Below, piece by piece: positions 25,466 through 33,475 of a stretch of 64,000 nt of DNA. The notes below the pieces were generated by a model that searched no databases, was not told the DNA's origin, and saw only the letters and a list, made by a program, of their open reading frames with translations. Position 1 is the first letter of the stretch; the number at the start of each line of letters is the position of its first letter. The stretch comes from FEN-33 sp963768775 (GTDB taxonomy: Archaea > Thermoplasmatota > Thermoplasmata > Methanomassiliicoccales > UBA472): NCBI GenBank assembly GCA_963768775.1, contig CAVYIY010000006.1:774444-838443 (forward strand), given 5' to 3'. Made by a program: the position numbers and the translations under genes.

Positions 25466-25939
25466 ATCATTGGAATCCTCATGTCTCCGCTGTGGCCCAG
25501 AAGAGCTCGGAAAGCAATCCCTGAGAACGTTTCGGGTAATTCACCGAAGCCAGTACTGCAAACTCCGCCCAAGGATTCCAACCTCAGTACACAGGCCGTC
25601 CCTAGCCCGTCTCCTGGGGCCAAGGCACCGACGCCTTCAACGACGCCCACCCGAGTCCCGGAGCAGCACCGGCCGGCTGCAGCGCCCGTTGTCACGAAGC
25701 CGGCGCCCGTCGCATCGAAACCGTTGATCAAGGAGACCCGGCCGGGTGTGTTCAAGCGGAAGCCGAAGAACACCGTCGTGGTGAGCCTGCAGATGCCGGC
25801 CGCCTTGGTGAAGGTCCTTGATGACATTAGGGACGCGGGAGCCTACAGCAGCCGTTCTGATGTGATCCTGCAGGCGATCAGGTCTCACCCCGAGGTGAGC
25901 AAGCGTCTGCTTAAGCTCGAGTCGCCGATCAAGAAGTGA
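25457..25939 (+). CDS. ribbon-helix-helix protein with proline-rich N-terminus
   Basis: About 160 residues. The N-terminal two thirds is a proline/alanine/threonine-rich linker (PSPSPGAKAPTPSTTPTRVP and similar), and the C-terminus (about 112-160) is a CopG-like domain: NTVVVSLQMPAALVKVLDDI, then RSDVILQAIRSH. The start may be 25457 or 25481. The stop overlaps the recombinase leader, so the two are probably cotranscribed; it may regulate the recombinase or act as its accessory DNA binder (inference). Confidence 0.65.
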   Translation: MYYIIGILMSPLWPRRARKAIPENVSGNSPKPVLQTPPKDSNLSTQAVPSPSPGAKAPTPSTTPTRVPEQHRPAAAPVVTKPAPVASKPLIKETRPGVFKRKPKNTVVVSLQMPAALVKVLDDIRDAGAYSSRSDVILQAIRSHPEVSKRLLKLESPIKK

Positions 25940-25962
25940 TCGCATCACTTAAGGAGAAAAGG

Positions 25963-26607
25963 ATGCCAATGAAAGTCGCCATCTATGCCAGGGTATCGAC
26001 CAAGGACAAGGACCAGAATCCGGAGACGCAACTACGAATACTCCGAGAGTATGTTTTGGCTCATGGCTGGGAGGTCTTCGGCGAGCCCTATGTCGATGAG
26101 GGATTCTCCGGAAAGAACACGGACCGGCCGGCCTTCAAGCGCCTCTTGGAGGATGCCCATGCTCACAGGTTCCAGGCGATCGTGATGCTCAGGATGGACC
26201 GGTTCATGCGCTCCACCCGCCATGCCCTCAACGTGGCCGAGGAGATGAAGGACCTCGGGATCGACCTGGTATTCACGGCCCAAGCCATCGACACCACGAC
26301 GGCGCAGGGCAAGCTGTTCTTCACCATCACTTCGGGCTTCGCGGAGTACGAGCGCGGCATCATCTCCGAGCGCGTCTCGGAAGGCATCCAACGCAAGCTC
26401 GCCCAGGGTGGGAAGTGGGGAAAGGGGAGACGCAAGGACGTCAATGTGGAGCTCGCGAAGATGCTGCTCGAGACCGGGAAGGCCCGAACAGTGAGCGATG
26501 CTGCACGGCAGCTAGGGGTGCCACGGAGCACTCTTCTCGATCATGCCCGTCGACGGGGGATCAACCTTGACGGATTACCTACTTGCGAAAGTAGCAGGGG
26601 ACCTTAA
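25963..26607 (+). CDS. small serine recombinase (resolvase/invertase family)
   Basis: 214 residues from ATG 25963, with AAGGAGAAAAGG as Shine-Dalgarno. The catalytic Ser is in AIYARVSTKDKDQNPETQ; Arg residues in MLRMDRFMRSTRHAL and the SGFAEYERGIISERVSEG helix are as in resolvases. A C-terminal helix-turn-helix (TVSDAARQLGVPRSTLLDHA) binds the site. It is the length of Tn3-type resolvases rather than large phage integrases, so it may resolve multimers or invert DNA. Confidence 0.9.
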   Translation: MPMKVAIYARVSTKDKDQNPETQLRILREYVLAHGWEVFGEPYVDEGFSGKNTDRPAFKRLLEDAHAHRFQAIVMLRMDRFMRSTRHALNVAEEMKDLGIDLVFTAQAIDTTTAQGKLFFTITSGFAEYERGIISERVSEGIQRKLAQGGKWGKGRRKDVNVELAKMLLETGKARTVSDAARQLGVPRSTLLDHARRRGINLDGLPTCESSRGP

Positions 26608-26668
26608 GTATCCCCACCTCCCCCTGGCATCACGGTTTGAGAAATCTCAATTCGACAGCGCCAACATC

Positions 26669-26682
26669 ATTCCCCGGGAAAT
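26669..26682. repeat. palindrome, copy 2
   Basis: ATTCCCCGGGAAAT, the same palindromic core as at 25332 and 30155, located 62 bases after the serine recombinase stop. Confidence 0.55.
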
Positions 26683-27045
26683 ACCGCTCAAGTCGACGAG
26701 CAGAAAAAGACTGGATGAATGAGCCAGCACATCTATGCTCAATAGCAATCATCATCTGAACACAGAAAAAGCATGTAGCCAGCATACCTTATCGAAAGTG
26801 CCTTCGCCTTGTTATCATCATTCTCAGGATCCTTCGTTGCTCGATTTCAATGCCAGTACGACCAACGACGACGGGACGAGGCCCATCGAGGCGCTTCCAA
26901 TAATAGAAAGAAATAGAAAAATACAATCAACATACACGGCACCCCGGCAAATTCCTGAGATCTCGTTCTTCTCGGCTCCGGGGGATCTTGATTCATCGGT
27001 ATCGAACTTCTCGAATGAAGAACACATCAAAGATTCAACTATGAA

Positions 27046-27146
27046 TTAGGCACTACATTCTCTTCGATTCCCGCCTCAGAGAGGGATCCAAGGTCAGACA
27101 GCATCATGTACAATATTTTGGCAAGGATGCGAAGTTAGGCACTACA
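27046..27146 (+). repeat. pair of 12-bp direct repeats
   Basis: TTAGGCACTACA occurs at 27046-27057 and 27135-27146, 89 bases apart, each followed by an (A/T)TC. The TTAGGCA part is also found in the operator-like repeats at 30416-30442. Confidence 0.5.
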
Positions 27147-27482
27147 ATCTTTTTCTCAATCGCATGCACCGAAAAAATGAAGATTAGACCAGTTAATCAT
27201 GCTGCAGCAAGGATCTCGAGCTCTGAGCTCACCTGAAGCCTCGCGGGTATCTCCGCCAGGCCGGGATGAACAGCTTCCTGTCCGTCCGTCCAAGACCTCC
27301 CTGCAATTCGGGGATCATAGATATGGACGAAGAACGAGACAGACAGAGAGTAAGCCCTACGAGGTGCCTGGCCACGGCTTTTATTGCGAAGATCTGCATG
27401 ATCATCGCTGCGCTGGGATCGCAGGGATCTATATGTCAAGCTAGAAGACTGAAGACGATCGAGCCGCTCTGGAGGTGGGACG

Positions 27483-29318
27483 ATGGCGCGGCATAAGAAC
27501 AGCCTCATCATTCCCGGGGCGGTGCTGGCCACCATCCTTATCTTGACGGCGGCCATCCTTGGCGCCGGCACGGCGGTGACAACGAGCCAGACACTAGCTA
27601 CTAAGGATCAGACATCGGTCCAGCTCGAACCCACCTATTCTAACGTCACATACACAACGGCTCCGGTGACATTCTCCGAGCCGTTTGACTCGATAGGTAA
27701 CTGGCAACACATCATAGGAGAATCAAGCGTGAGTGGCAGCATCTTGACCATGGGGTATGCCTCCCTGGTCAGCATAAGCTCATCGAAGCTCTCAGGGCTC
27801 TCGTCCTCTACTACCATTGAAGCCCGGGCGAGGTTGATGGCCGCAAGTGGCTTCTTTATGGAAATCACGTTCGGGAACGAGGTCCTTGCAGGGAGCTGTG
27901 TCATCGGTCTGGATACAAGGGGCGGAGGAGCCGTCTTCCCGATATACTGGCAAGGAAGCAGCAGCGACTGGTTGCATCCCAAAACAGTGGGATACGCCAA
28001 TGGGACTGGATGTGCCTCCCTCACCTGGTATCGTCTATCCGTGTCTCTATCCTCAAGCGGCATGGCTACATTCAAGGTGAAGGATGACAGCGGGGCACTG
28101 CTATATTCAGCTTCTTCCTCAGCTGGACTGGTTCCGAGCCAGGACAAGATCGTTTCTCTCGCCTTCATCAATGCATTAGCGACGTCTCAGGTCGATTTCG
28201 TCTACGGAACCGCTCCCAGGACCTCAGGCCTTGCATCCTTAGCCAGCTTATCCACGATGAGCCTCTACTCGAGCTTCATCCCCGCCAACATATCCACGAC
28301 GGCCGGGACGATAAGTTCACTATCTGGACCGGGGGTCGCCGTTCTTCCGACGGTGCAGCGCGAAGGGCTCAGGACGCAGGTCGATTTCAGCCTGGGCAGC
28401 ATGGCGCCGGGATCCTTCTCTAATGATCCCTCGGTGCAGCAGGACGCAGGCCTGAGCCTGTACCCGAAGGACCTGGCCGCAGATCATACGCTGAACCAGA
28501 CCGACTTCGCTCAGATCCTCGGCTCCTCCCAGGAGACCGGCACGCCCATTGTTGGTATGGCCGAGGTGAGGGGATGGCAGGATCCCCGCGCTGCCATGGA
28601 GCAGAAGCTTCAGCAGGATCTTGCGACGAAGAGCGGAGTGAGCCCGGACCAGGTCACGGTGATCGACTACCAGCTGAAGGACCTGAAGGTGAACACCACC
28701 TGGAGCTCGAGCATGAATGACAAGGCGGATGCCGCTTTGCTCAAGTCGATCAAGAACCCGATGAACGATCTGGGGGCGCAGATCCAGTGGAAGGACAAGT
28801 CCGGAGTGACGAAGAACATCAACGACCTCGTCGCCGTCAATGTCCCCCAGAGCGTCTCGCAATCCCAGTTCGTGAAAGCTATCGGCTCGATCTCGGATAC
28901 CATGAGGATGGACGTGCTGGGCCTGGCGATGATCACTCCCGGAACGCCGGATGACGTGATCGGGCACGGCTTCTTCGGCTCCTCGAACGCGCTGGCCGTG
29001 ATGTCGGTCGCAGCGAGCCAGGTGAAACCTGGAGACTCGTACCAGTTCACGAACATGGCGCTGGGGCAGATGCTCCAGGACAAGAGCTCTGTCCCCGTTG
29101 ACGTCAACCAGGTCAGCGATCAGAAGGGATGGCAGACGATCCAGAGCGATGGCAAGGCGACCACGATGCCGCTGACGACCGCCCTGCTGCTCGCCGGCGG
29201 GGCGATAATCCTCACCGTCGTGCTGGGCATCGCCTTCTGGGTCGTGGTGATCCTCATCGTCTGCTATTTCCTGGGCATCGGCAAGAAGAAGACGAAAGCC
29301 AAGGACAAGAAGGCCTGA
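27483..29318 (+). CDS. large surface protein with N- and C-terminal membrane segments
   Basis: 611 residues. An N-terminal hydrophobic segment (SLIIPGAVLATILILTAAIL) acts as signal or anchor; residues about 60-260 are Ser/Thr/Gly-rich, with a region beginning TFSEPFDSIGNWQHIIG that resembles a concanavalin/LamG-like beta sandwich. A helical middle part (about 300-500) follows, then a C-terminal membrane helix (LAGGAIILTVVLGIAFWVVV) and a basic tail GKKKTKAKDKKA. No catalytic motif is seen. The layout fits an exposed, C-terminally anchored protein, for instance a virion spike or an adhesin. Start ATG 27483 follows GGAGG. Confidence 0.65.
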   Translation: MARHKNSLIIPGAVLATILILTAAILGAGTAVTTSQTLATKDQTSVQLEPTYSNVTYTTAPVTFSEPFDSIGNWQHIIGESSVSGSILTMGYASLVSISSSKLSGLSSSTTIEARARLMAASGFFMEITFGNEVLAGSCVIGLDTRGGGAVFPIYWQGSSSDWLHPKTVGYANGTGCASLTWYRLSVSLSSSGMATFKVKDDSGALLYSASSSAGLVPSQDKIVSLAFINALATSQVDFVYGTAPRTSGLASLASLSTMSLYSSFIPANISTTAGTISSLSGPGVAVLPTVQREGLRTQVDFSLGSMAPGSFSNDPSVQQDAGLSLYPKDLAADHTLNQTDFAQILGSSQETGTPIVGMAEVRGWQDPRAAMEQKLQQDLATKSGVSPDQVTVIDYQLKDLKVNTTWSSSMNDKADAALLKSIKNPMNDLGAQIQWKDKSGVTKNINDLVAVNVPQSVSQSQFVKAIGSISDTMRMDVLGLAMITPGTPDDVIGHGFFGSSNALAVMSVAASQVKPGDSYQFTNMALGQMLQDKSSVPVDVNQVSDQKGWQTIQSDGKATTMPLTTALLLAGGAIILTVVLGIAFWVVVILIVCYFLGIGKKKTKAKDKKA

Positions 29319-29320
29319 TC

Positions 29321-29416
29321 ATGCGACGCATACTCGGCTTGGCAATCGAGAGGCACCATGATCTCAGAAAGAAGCTGAAACTCGATGAGCAAAGGAAGAA
29401 AGGAGGACGTGCCTAA
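29321..29416 (+). CDS. 31-residue basic peptide
   Basis: ATG 29321 lies two bases after the stop of the surface protein gene. The product MRRILGLAIERHHDLRKKLK... is basic and probably helical. Close spacing and the following gene suggest a real small gene in the same operon; function unknown. Confidence 0.45.
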   Translation: MRRILGLAIERHHDLRKKLKLDEQRKKGGRA

Positions 29417-29444
29417 TCAGAGGCCTGAGCTGGAGGTGTGAAGA

Positions 29445-29735
29445 GTGGGCTATCAATATTCGCGAGGAAGAGCGGCGATCGACGGGACGCTTGACGCGTG
29501 GGGACAGCTGGCTGTCTGCATCGTTATTGATGTCATCGGGGCATTCGCGATGATCGTCCCCGAATTGGGCAATCTCGCCTGTGCCCCCTTCGAAGGTATC
29601 TGGATCTATACCATGCTCTCGCAGGACCATTACGTCTTCTTCGTATCGGCCTTTGGGGTAATCGAAGAGGCTATTCTCGGGATCAATGTCATTCCAGGGT
29701 GCACAATCGCCTGGCTCTACAAGTACTGGAGGTAG
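29445..29735 (+). CDS. small membrane protein of the surface-protein operon
   Basis: 96 residues from GTG 29445, with GGAGGTG upstream. Two or three hydrophobic helices (QLAVCIVIDVIGAFAMIV; FFVSAFGVIEEAILGINVI). No family recognised. Its position behind the large anchored protein resembles viral or secretion modules where a spike is paired with a small membrane protein. Confidence 0.6.
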   Translation: MGYQYSRGRAAIDGTLDAWGQLAVCIVIDVIGAFAMIVPELGNLACAPFEGIWIYTMLSQDHYVFFVSAFGVIEEAILGINVIPGCTIAWLYKYWR

Positions 29736-29781
29736 TCCTAATTATCGAGATCTCAAGCTGAACGAGTGATCCCCGAGGAGT

Positions 29782-29809
29782 CCGGCTGCGAGCGAAACCC
29801 CGCAGCCGG
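29782..29809 (+). terminator. 9-bp stem-loop after the surface-protein operon
   Basis: CCGGCTGCG (29782-29790) and CGCAGCCGG (29801-29809) pair perfectly around a 10-base loop. It lies 46 bases after the last stop of the operon. It lacks a long T tract, so termination is only a guess. Confidence 0.4.
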
Positions 29810-30154
29810 CTCCAAACTCCTTACCTTGAAGGATCCTGAATGCCCGGCGGCATCAGGTCAGATCGGCGGCCAAGCACCGCTGGCCGGGCACCCAGGACCC
29901 TAAACATGCTCGTTTCCCCTGGATTATTTGCTGAAACATTGCCTCCGCGAGGGCGTCCAGCGACCAAGAAGTGAGTAGACGGCGGATCCGCGTAACACGA
30001 TTCGCCCTCGAGCAGCTGCAGGAGCTCCCCGAATCGGAAGGATCCTTTCGTCGCTCCGGGAGCGACAAGAGGCTGCGATCGCTGCGGCCGACTTAAGCCC
30101 GACTTTAAGTCGCGAGGACCTCACCGGGAGGCCTCCGGAGCTCGAGGACGATTC

Positions 30155-30168
30155 ATTCCCCGGGGAAT
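30155..30168. repeat. palindrome, copy 3 (perfect)
   Basis: ATTCCCCGGGGAAT, a perfect 14-bp palindrome in the noncoding region before the regulator gene at 30205. Confidence 0.6.
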
Positions 30169-30204
30169 ACGATCGGAGCGGCTGCAGGGCCCGCAGGACG
30201 AGAT

Positions 30205-30360
30205 CTAGCGGCCCTTTTCGTGCTTCTCCCGGTACTCCATGATGCAGAGCTCCACTCCATGGGACCTGCTCGCAAAGGCCCTCTTAGCCACCATCTTGTC
30301 TAGCCAATCAATGAGGTCCTGGGGTACCGTGACAGTCAGCTTCTCCCTTTGCCTAACCAT
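30205..30360 (-). CDS. ribbon-helix-helix regulator
   Basis: 51 residues from ATG 30360: MVRQREKLTVTVPQDLIDWL, then KMVAKRAFASRSHGVELCIM, a CopG/Arc-type fold. The only minus-strand regulator in this part of the element, divergent from the next RHH gene; both flank GTTAGGCA repeats (30416-30442). Likely autoregulatory repressor (inference). A longer start at 30414 would overlap the promoter region. Confidence 0.7.
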   Translation of the reverse strand: MVRQREKLTVTVPQDLIDWLDKMVAKRAFASRSHGVELCIMEYREKHEKGR

Positions 30361-30415
30361 GTCGGGCAAATTGCCATAGCAAGACTTAAGAGCGTATACG
30401 ATGTTATACGACATT

Positions 30416-30442
30416 GTTAGGCATAGTTAGGCAATGCCTAAC
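30416..30442. promoter_or_regulatory. GTTAGGCA operator cluster between divergent RHH genes
   Basis: GTTAGGCA at 30416-30423 is repeated at 30426-30433, and the second copy with TGCCTAAC (30435-30442) makes a perfect 8+1+8 inverted repeat. GCCTAAC also occurs at 30351-30357. Two similar copies of TATACGA lie just to the left. Typical layout of a ribbon-helix-helix operator. Confidence 0.65.
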
Positions 30443-30456
30443 AGGATGGAACAAAC

Positions 30457-30648
30457 ATGACCAACATGAAAGGACTGACAGTAATGCTCGAGGAGCAAGA
30501 TCTCAAGGAGCTCAAAGACACGGCCAAGCGGATGGCATTGCCGCCATCAGTCTATGCCAGATCGCTGCTCTTGAGGGCACTGAGGGAAGAGAGCGCGAAG
30601 CTGCAGGTGAAAGACGCCGAGAAGGCGAAGACTCCTGGAGGCGGCTAA
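30457..30648 (+). CDS. small RHH-like protein, paralogue A
   Basis: 63 residues: a beta strand KGLTVMLEEQ, then helices with PPSVYARSLLLRALREE. The same pattern PP(S/H)VYARSLL(L/V)RALRE recurs in the gene at 33109, so the two are paralogues. Start ATG 30457 or 30466. Probably DNA-binding. Confidence 0.65.
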   Translation: MTNMKGLTVMLEEQDLKELKDTAKRMALPPSVYARSLLLRALREESAKLQVKDAEKAKTPGGG

Positions 30649-30650
30649 TC

Positions 30651-30785
30651 ATGATCATCGTCAAGATCCGCGTGATCGACGACGAGCAGCTGCCACAGAA
30701 CGTTATCACCAGGATCATCGAGAAGCACAAGAAGACGATCATGAACGAGCTTCGGGCGGAGAAGGCCCGGCTGGCTGCTGGGTGA
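30651..30785 (+). CDS. 44-residue hypothetical protein
   Basis: MIIVKIRVIDDEQLPQNVIT ... ending EKARLAAG. The ATG lies two bases after the preceding stop, and its own stop overlaps the start region of the next gene. A charged, mostly helical peptide; no family recognised. Confidence 0.55.
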   Translation: MIIVKIRVIDDEQLPQNVITRIIEKHKKTIMNELRAEKARLAAG

Positions 30786-30790
30786 TGATC

Positions 30791-31036
30791 ATGGAGGAGG
30801 ACCTGCAGCAGGAGCTCGGCATGTCCGATGATTATTGGCGCGGGTTGGAGGATGGATTGGAGATCTCGTACGATCTCTCCTCAGATCCAGAGTTAAGAAA
30901 GGTCCTGGACCTAACGATCAATGATCAGCGGAGGATCCGAATAGCCAGATTGACGAATCAGATCGGGATCGACTTCTTCAGAGACCGGCTTGAGAAGGAG
31001 AAAGCAGAGTCTTCGGGGACGGCTTCGCCATGCTAG
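30791..31036 (+). CDS. acidic helical hypothetical protein
   Basis: 81 residues from ATG 30791 (MEEDLQQELGMSDDYWRGLE), with GGGTGAT as ribosome site. Acidic and helical, no motif. GTG 30782 is an alternative start. Part of a run of tightly packed small genes between the RHH regulators and the first tyrosine recombinase. Confidence 0.55.
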   Translation: MEEDLQQELGMSDDYWRGLEDGLEISYDLSSDPELRKVLDLTINDQRRIRIARLTNQIGIDFFRDRLEKEKAESSGTASPC

Positions 31037-31236
31037 GCATCGAGGCGAGGGCCTTCCGATCGGAGTCCGGGAGGAGCGCTCACACAACCGTCATCGCGGA
31101 TGACGTCACGATCGTCGCGCAAGCGGTCCTCAGAGCGGACTTGCCGGCCGACACGAGGAAGAGAGCGGCCGGGATCCTCGAGCGGCACTGCAGGGCCTGC
31201 AGCACCGAGCTCAGGGCATTGATGGGAAAGGGGTGA
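31030..31236 (+). CDS. small hypothetical protein
   Basis: 68 residues, MLGIEARAFRSESGRSAHTT..., ending ELRALMGKG. It overlaps the preceding gene by seven bases and ends four bases before the recombinase start. Not recognised; the CRAC pair is not enough for a metal site. Confidence 0.5.
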   Translation: MLGIEARAFRSESGRSAHTTVIADDVTIVAQAVLRADLPADTRKRAAGILERHCRACSTELRALMGKG

Positions 31237-31240
31237 GTTC

Positions 31241-32116
31241 GTGCCGAGGATGCCGGCGATGAAGAGGCAGATCAAGGTATACATCCAGGAATGCTCTGAT
31301 GCTATGCTCTCCGGAGGGACGCTGAAGACCTACGAGGATTCGCTCATGAGCTTCTATCGCTGGGCCAACGGAAGCGGGGCGCCGCTGCAGGCGAAGAAGA
31401 TAACGCCAGGGCATCTCAGGGCCTATCTGGACTCTATGAGCAACCTGAGCACCGGGACGACTGCCCTGAGGACCATGGTGGCCCTGCAATTCCTCAAGGC
31501 CTCCGGGAATCGCAACGTCGATAAGGTCAAGTTCCGGATCCACGCGCATCGGATGAACGTTGACTGGCTCGATGAGAAGCAGGTGCGGCAGCTGCTCATC
31601 ACCACCGAGAACCCGACGTACTTGGCGATGATCGCCATGCTAGTGACCACCGGGATGAGAGCAGGAGAGCTCGCATCGTTGAGGGAGAAGGACGTCACGG
31701 ATCGGGCCATCGTCGTTCGCGGTAAGGGGAGGAAGCAGAGGACCATCCCCACAGACGTCCGCACCTGGAGATGGGTTGAGCCATATCTCAAGGCGAGGAT
31801 GAAGCTGGGGAAGTCTGATTGCTGGCTCGTCCATGAGGCCAAGGGCAGGGTTGTGCCTTACGAGCCCCATTCGATCACCGGCATCTTGAGGAAGATCGGC
31901 CGCAAGGCCGGCTTCCATCTCTCCAGCCATACGCTCCGCAGGACCTTCGGCCGGCTGACCTACAAGCGCGGCTGCCCCCTGGTGGAGCTCAAGGAGATAA
32001 TGGGGCACTGCACGACGGAAATGACGATCAGGTACTTGGGCGTCGGGGAAATGGACATCGAGGCAGCGATGACGAAGTATGCCCCGGACTTCGCCGAGGA
32101 AGGGGGTCAGAATTGA
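31241..32116 (+). CDS. tyrosine recombinase (XerC/D-like), first copy
   Basis: 291 residues from GTG 31241. An N-terminal SAM-like core-binding domain (LKTYEDSLMSFYRWAN) precedes a catalytic domain with Arg in TTGMRAGELASL, His-x-x-Arg in SSHTLRRTFG, His in IMGHCTTEMT and nucleophile Tyr in IRYLGVGEM. All catalytic positions are present. It differs clearly from the second recombinase at 36931. Confidence 0.9.
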   Translation: MPRMPAMKRQIKVYIQECSDAMLSGGTLKTYEDSLMSFYRWANGSGAPLQAKKITPGHLRAYLDSMSNLSTGTTALRTMVALQFLKASGNRNVDKVKFRIHAHRMNVDWLDEKQVRQLLITTENPTYLAMIAMLVTTGMRAGELASLREKDVTDRAIVVRGKGRKQRTIPTDVRTWRWVEPYLKARMKLGKSDCWLVHEAKGRVVPYEPHSITGILRKIGRKAGFHLSSHTLRRTFGRLTYKRGCPLVELKEIMGHCTTEMTIRYLGVGEMDIEAAMTKYAPDFAEEGGQN

Positions 32117-32130
32117 TGGATAGTTACCCC

Positions 32131-33084
32131 TTAGCCAAAACGCTGAATCTCACTGAGAATCGCAACAATTCTGTGTCCAAAGTAATTCTCGAGATCGATC
32201 AAGATGAGTGGTGGAGGCGTCGGCAAGTCGAGAGTTACTCTCCCCATATCAACGTCCATATCCCTCTGACGTTGGCTCCTCTTCTCGATATAACGAGCTG
32301 CTTTTTCGAGATCCATCTTGTGGTTCTCCAAAATGATCGCAATCGCCTTTTCGCATTCCACCCTGATTTCATGGGTCAGATTCGTGCATGCCTTCGTCCT
32401 TCTGGACTCTTCTGCGTCCCTTTGGAGTCGATTCATTGGGGCAAGGTCATTCAGCCATTGATCTGGAAAGAGCAACAACACTCCAGCTTCGTTGAAAAAC
32501 TGGTCGTTTCTGGCTTTCTTTATTTTCTTCATCATATGATGAATTGCAAAAGGCCGTGTCTCTGCTTCCATTCGCACCTGGTATCTGGACCTCTCACATC
32601 TGGAGGCTGCTCGTTTCTTTTCAACTTCACCGTTCTTTACCATCCTTCTGAGCACTTGGTTCAGTTGCTGGGGGCTTACTGGTGCTGTGAATTTCAAAGG
32701 CCGCATTGCCCCCTCGATGGCTTCCTTGACGGGATCTACTTCTTTGAGTTCCATGGCGCACTTGGTTTCTGGATTTATGTTGGTCTTCCTCCTTTTGGGT
32801 GGATAGGAATCAAGAACGTACAGGATCTCAGTTTGCGTCAATCCCTCTTTATGCCTGATTGCATGTCTAACTCTGAGATAATTGTCAACGTGGAGCGCCA
32901 AGAGGATCATCTTGTCGATGGAATTTCTTCTGACGCCAAGACTGGCTTCTTGATTCCAAAACAACCTTTGCATATCAACGAGGAGGCCAAGGTCTTCCAG
33001 GTTCGCAAGACTAAGCTGGCCCTTCATTTTGTAAACACTACCATGCATGATGTAATTGTCAAACTTCTTGATAACCTCTCGCAC
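32131..33084 (-). CDS. winged-helix-like protein of the element, function unknown
   Basis: About 318 residues on the minus strand. The opposite strand is also open but gives a phenylalanine/cysteine-rich product, while this frame gives charged, helical protein: VREVIKKFDNYIMHGSVYKM, a possible winged helix (GLTQTEILYVLDSY ... VLRRMVKNGEVEKKR) and a basic coiled part. Start GTG 33084 or ATG 33048. It is divergent from the RHH gene at 33109. Perhaps a regulator. Confidence 0.55.
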   Translation of the reverse strand: MREVIKKFDNYIMHGSVYKMKGQLSLANLEDLGLLVDMQRLFWNQEASLGVRRNSIDKMILLALHVDNYLRVRHAIRHKEGLTQTEILYVLDSYPPKRRKTNINPETKCAMELKEVDPVKEAIEGAMRPLKFTAPVSPQQLNQVLRRMVKNGEVEKKRAASRCERSRYQVRMEAETRPFAIHHMMKKIKKARNDQFFNEAGVLLLFPDQWLNDLAPMNRLQRDAEESRRTKACTNLTHEIRVECEKAIAIILENHKMDLEKAARYIEKRSQRQRDMDVDMGRVTLDLPTPPPLILIDLENYFGHRIVAILSEIQRFG

Positions 33085-33108
33085 TATCGAAGGCTCGTAG
33101 GTGGTTGC

Positions 33109-33261
33109 ATGAGGTCGATGACCGTTTATCTGGAGCCAGCTGATATTGAAGAGCTGAGAGAACAGGCCAAATCGCTGATATTGCCCCCGCATGTGTATGC
33201 GCGATCGCTATTGGTCAGGGCCTTACGAGAACAGGCCAAGGAGGCTGCCAATGGCTCATAG
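33109..33261 (+). CDS. small RHH-like protein, paralogue B
   Basis: 50 residues: MRSMTVYLEPADIEELREQA then PPHVYARSLLVRALREQAKE, matching the paralogue at 30457 in strand-helix-helix order. Promoter must lie in the short gap shared with the minus-strand gene. Overlaps the next gene by 11 bases. Confidence 0.65.
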   Translation: MRSMTVYLEPADIEELREQAKSLILPPHVYARSLLVRALREQAKEAANGS

Positions 33262-33460
33262 ACCTCCCCGACATGTCAAGAAGGCCGGCGTGATCGCAAA
33301 GGATCTCTGTGCAACTTGCGGGAGGGAGATCCCGAACAAGGACCTTTCAGATGCAGCTCGCCGAGGTTATTGTTCAATGGAATGCTGGGCAGTGGACATC
33401 CGGAGGATGGAGAAAAGGAAGGAGAGGCGGAGGGCCAGCCTGGCTAGGCTTGTGATTTGA
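33251..33460 (+). CDS. small zinc-finger protein A
   Basis: 69 residues from ATG 33251. The cysteines CATCGREI and YCSMECW form a treble-clef-like site; the C-terminus is very basic (RRMEKRKERRRASLARL). Likely binds nucleic acid. A second protein of the same layout is at 33881. Confidence 0.6.
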   Translation: MAHRPPRHVKKAGVIAKDLCATCGREIPNKDLSDAARRGYCSMECWAVDIRRMEKRKERRRASLARLVI

Positions 33461-33475
33461 CTTTGAGGTGAAGGG

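Larger units (their letters stand above)
26608..27482. other. long noncoding region with repeats between recombinase and surface protein genes
   Basis: Nearly 0.9 kb, richer in A+T than its surroundings. It holds palindrome copy 2 (26669-26682) and two copies of TTAGGCACTACA (27046-27057 and 27135-27146). Open frames such as 26735-27049 have odd composition and no ribosome site, so I do not call genes. Likely a recombination or regulatory region. Confidence 0.5.
29736..30204. other. noncoding region with several inverted repeats
   Basis: About 470 bases without a convincing gene. It contains a strong stem-loop at 29782-29809, a second pair GCCCGGC ... GCCGGGC further on (about 29839-29890), CTTAAGCCCGACTTTAAG near 30093-30110 and palindrome copy 3. 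Such density suggests a structured RNA, terminator or recombination site. Confidence 0.45.

Noticed and set aside
26735..27049. 104-codon frame in the element's noncoding region
   Set aside because: No ribosome site, unusual composition (many His, Ser, Asn) and repeats at its end; kept as noncoding.
32113..33108. Plus-strand open frame continuous with the RHH gene at 33109
   Set aside because: Its translation is rich in Phe, Cys and Leu with no domain, whereas the minus strand gives a charged, helical protein. Only the last 51 codons (from 33109) look real on the plus strand.
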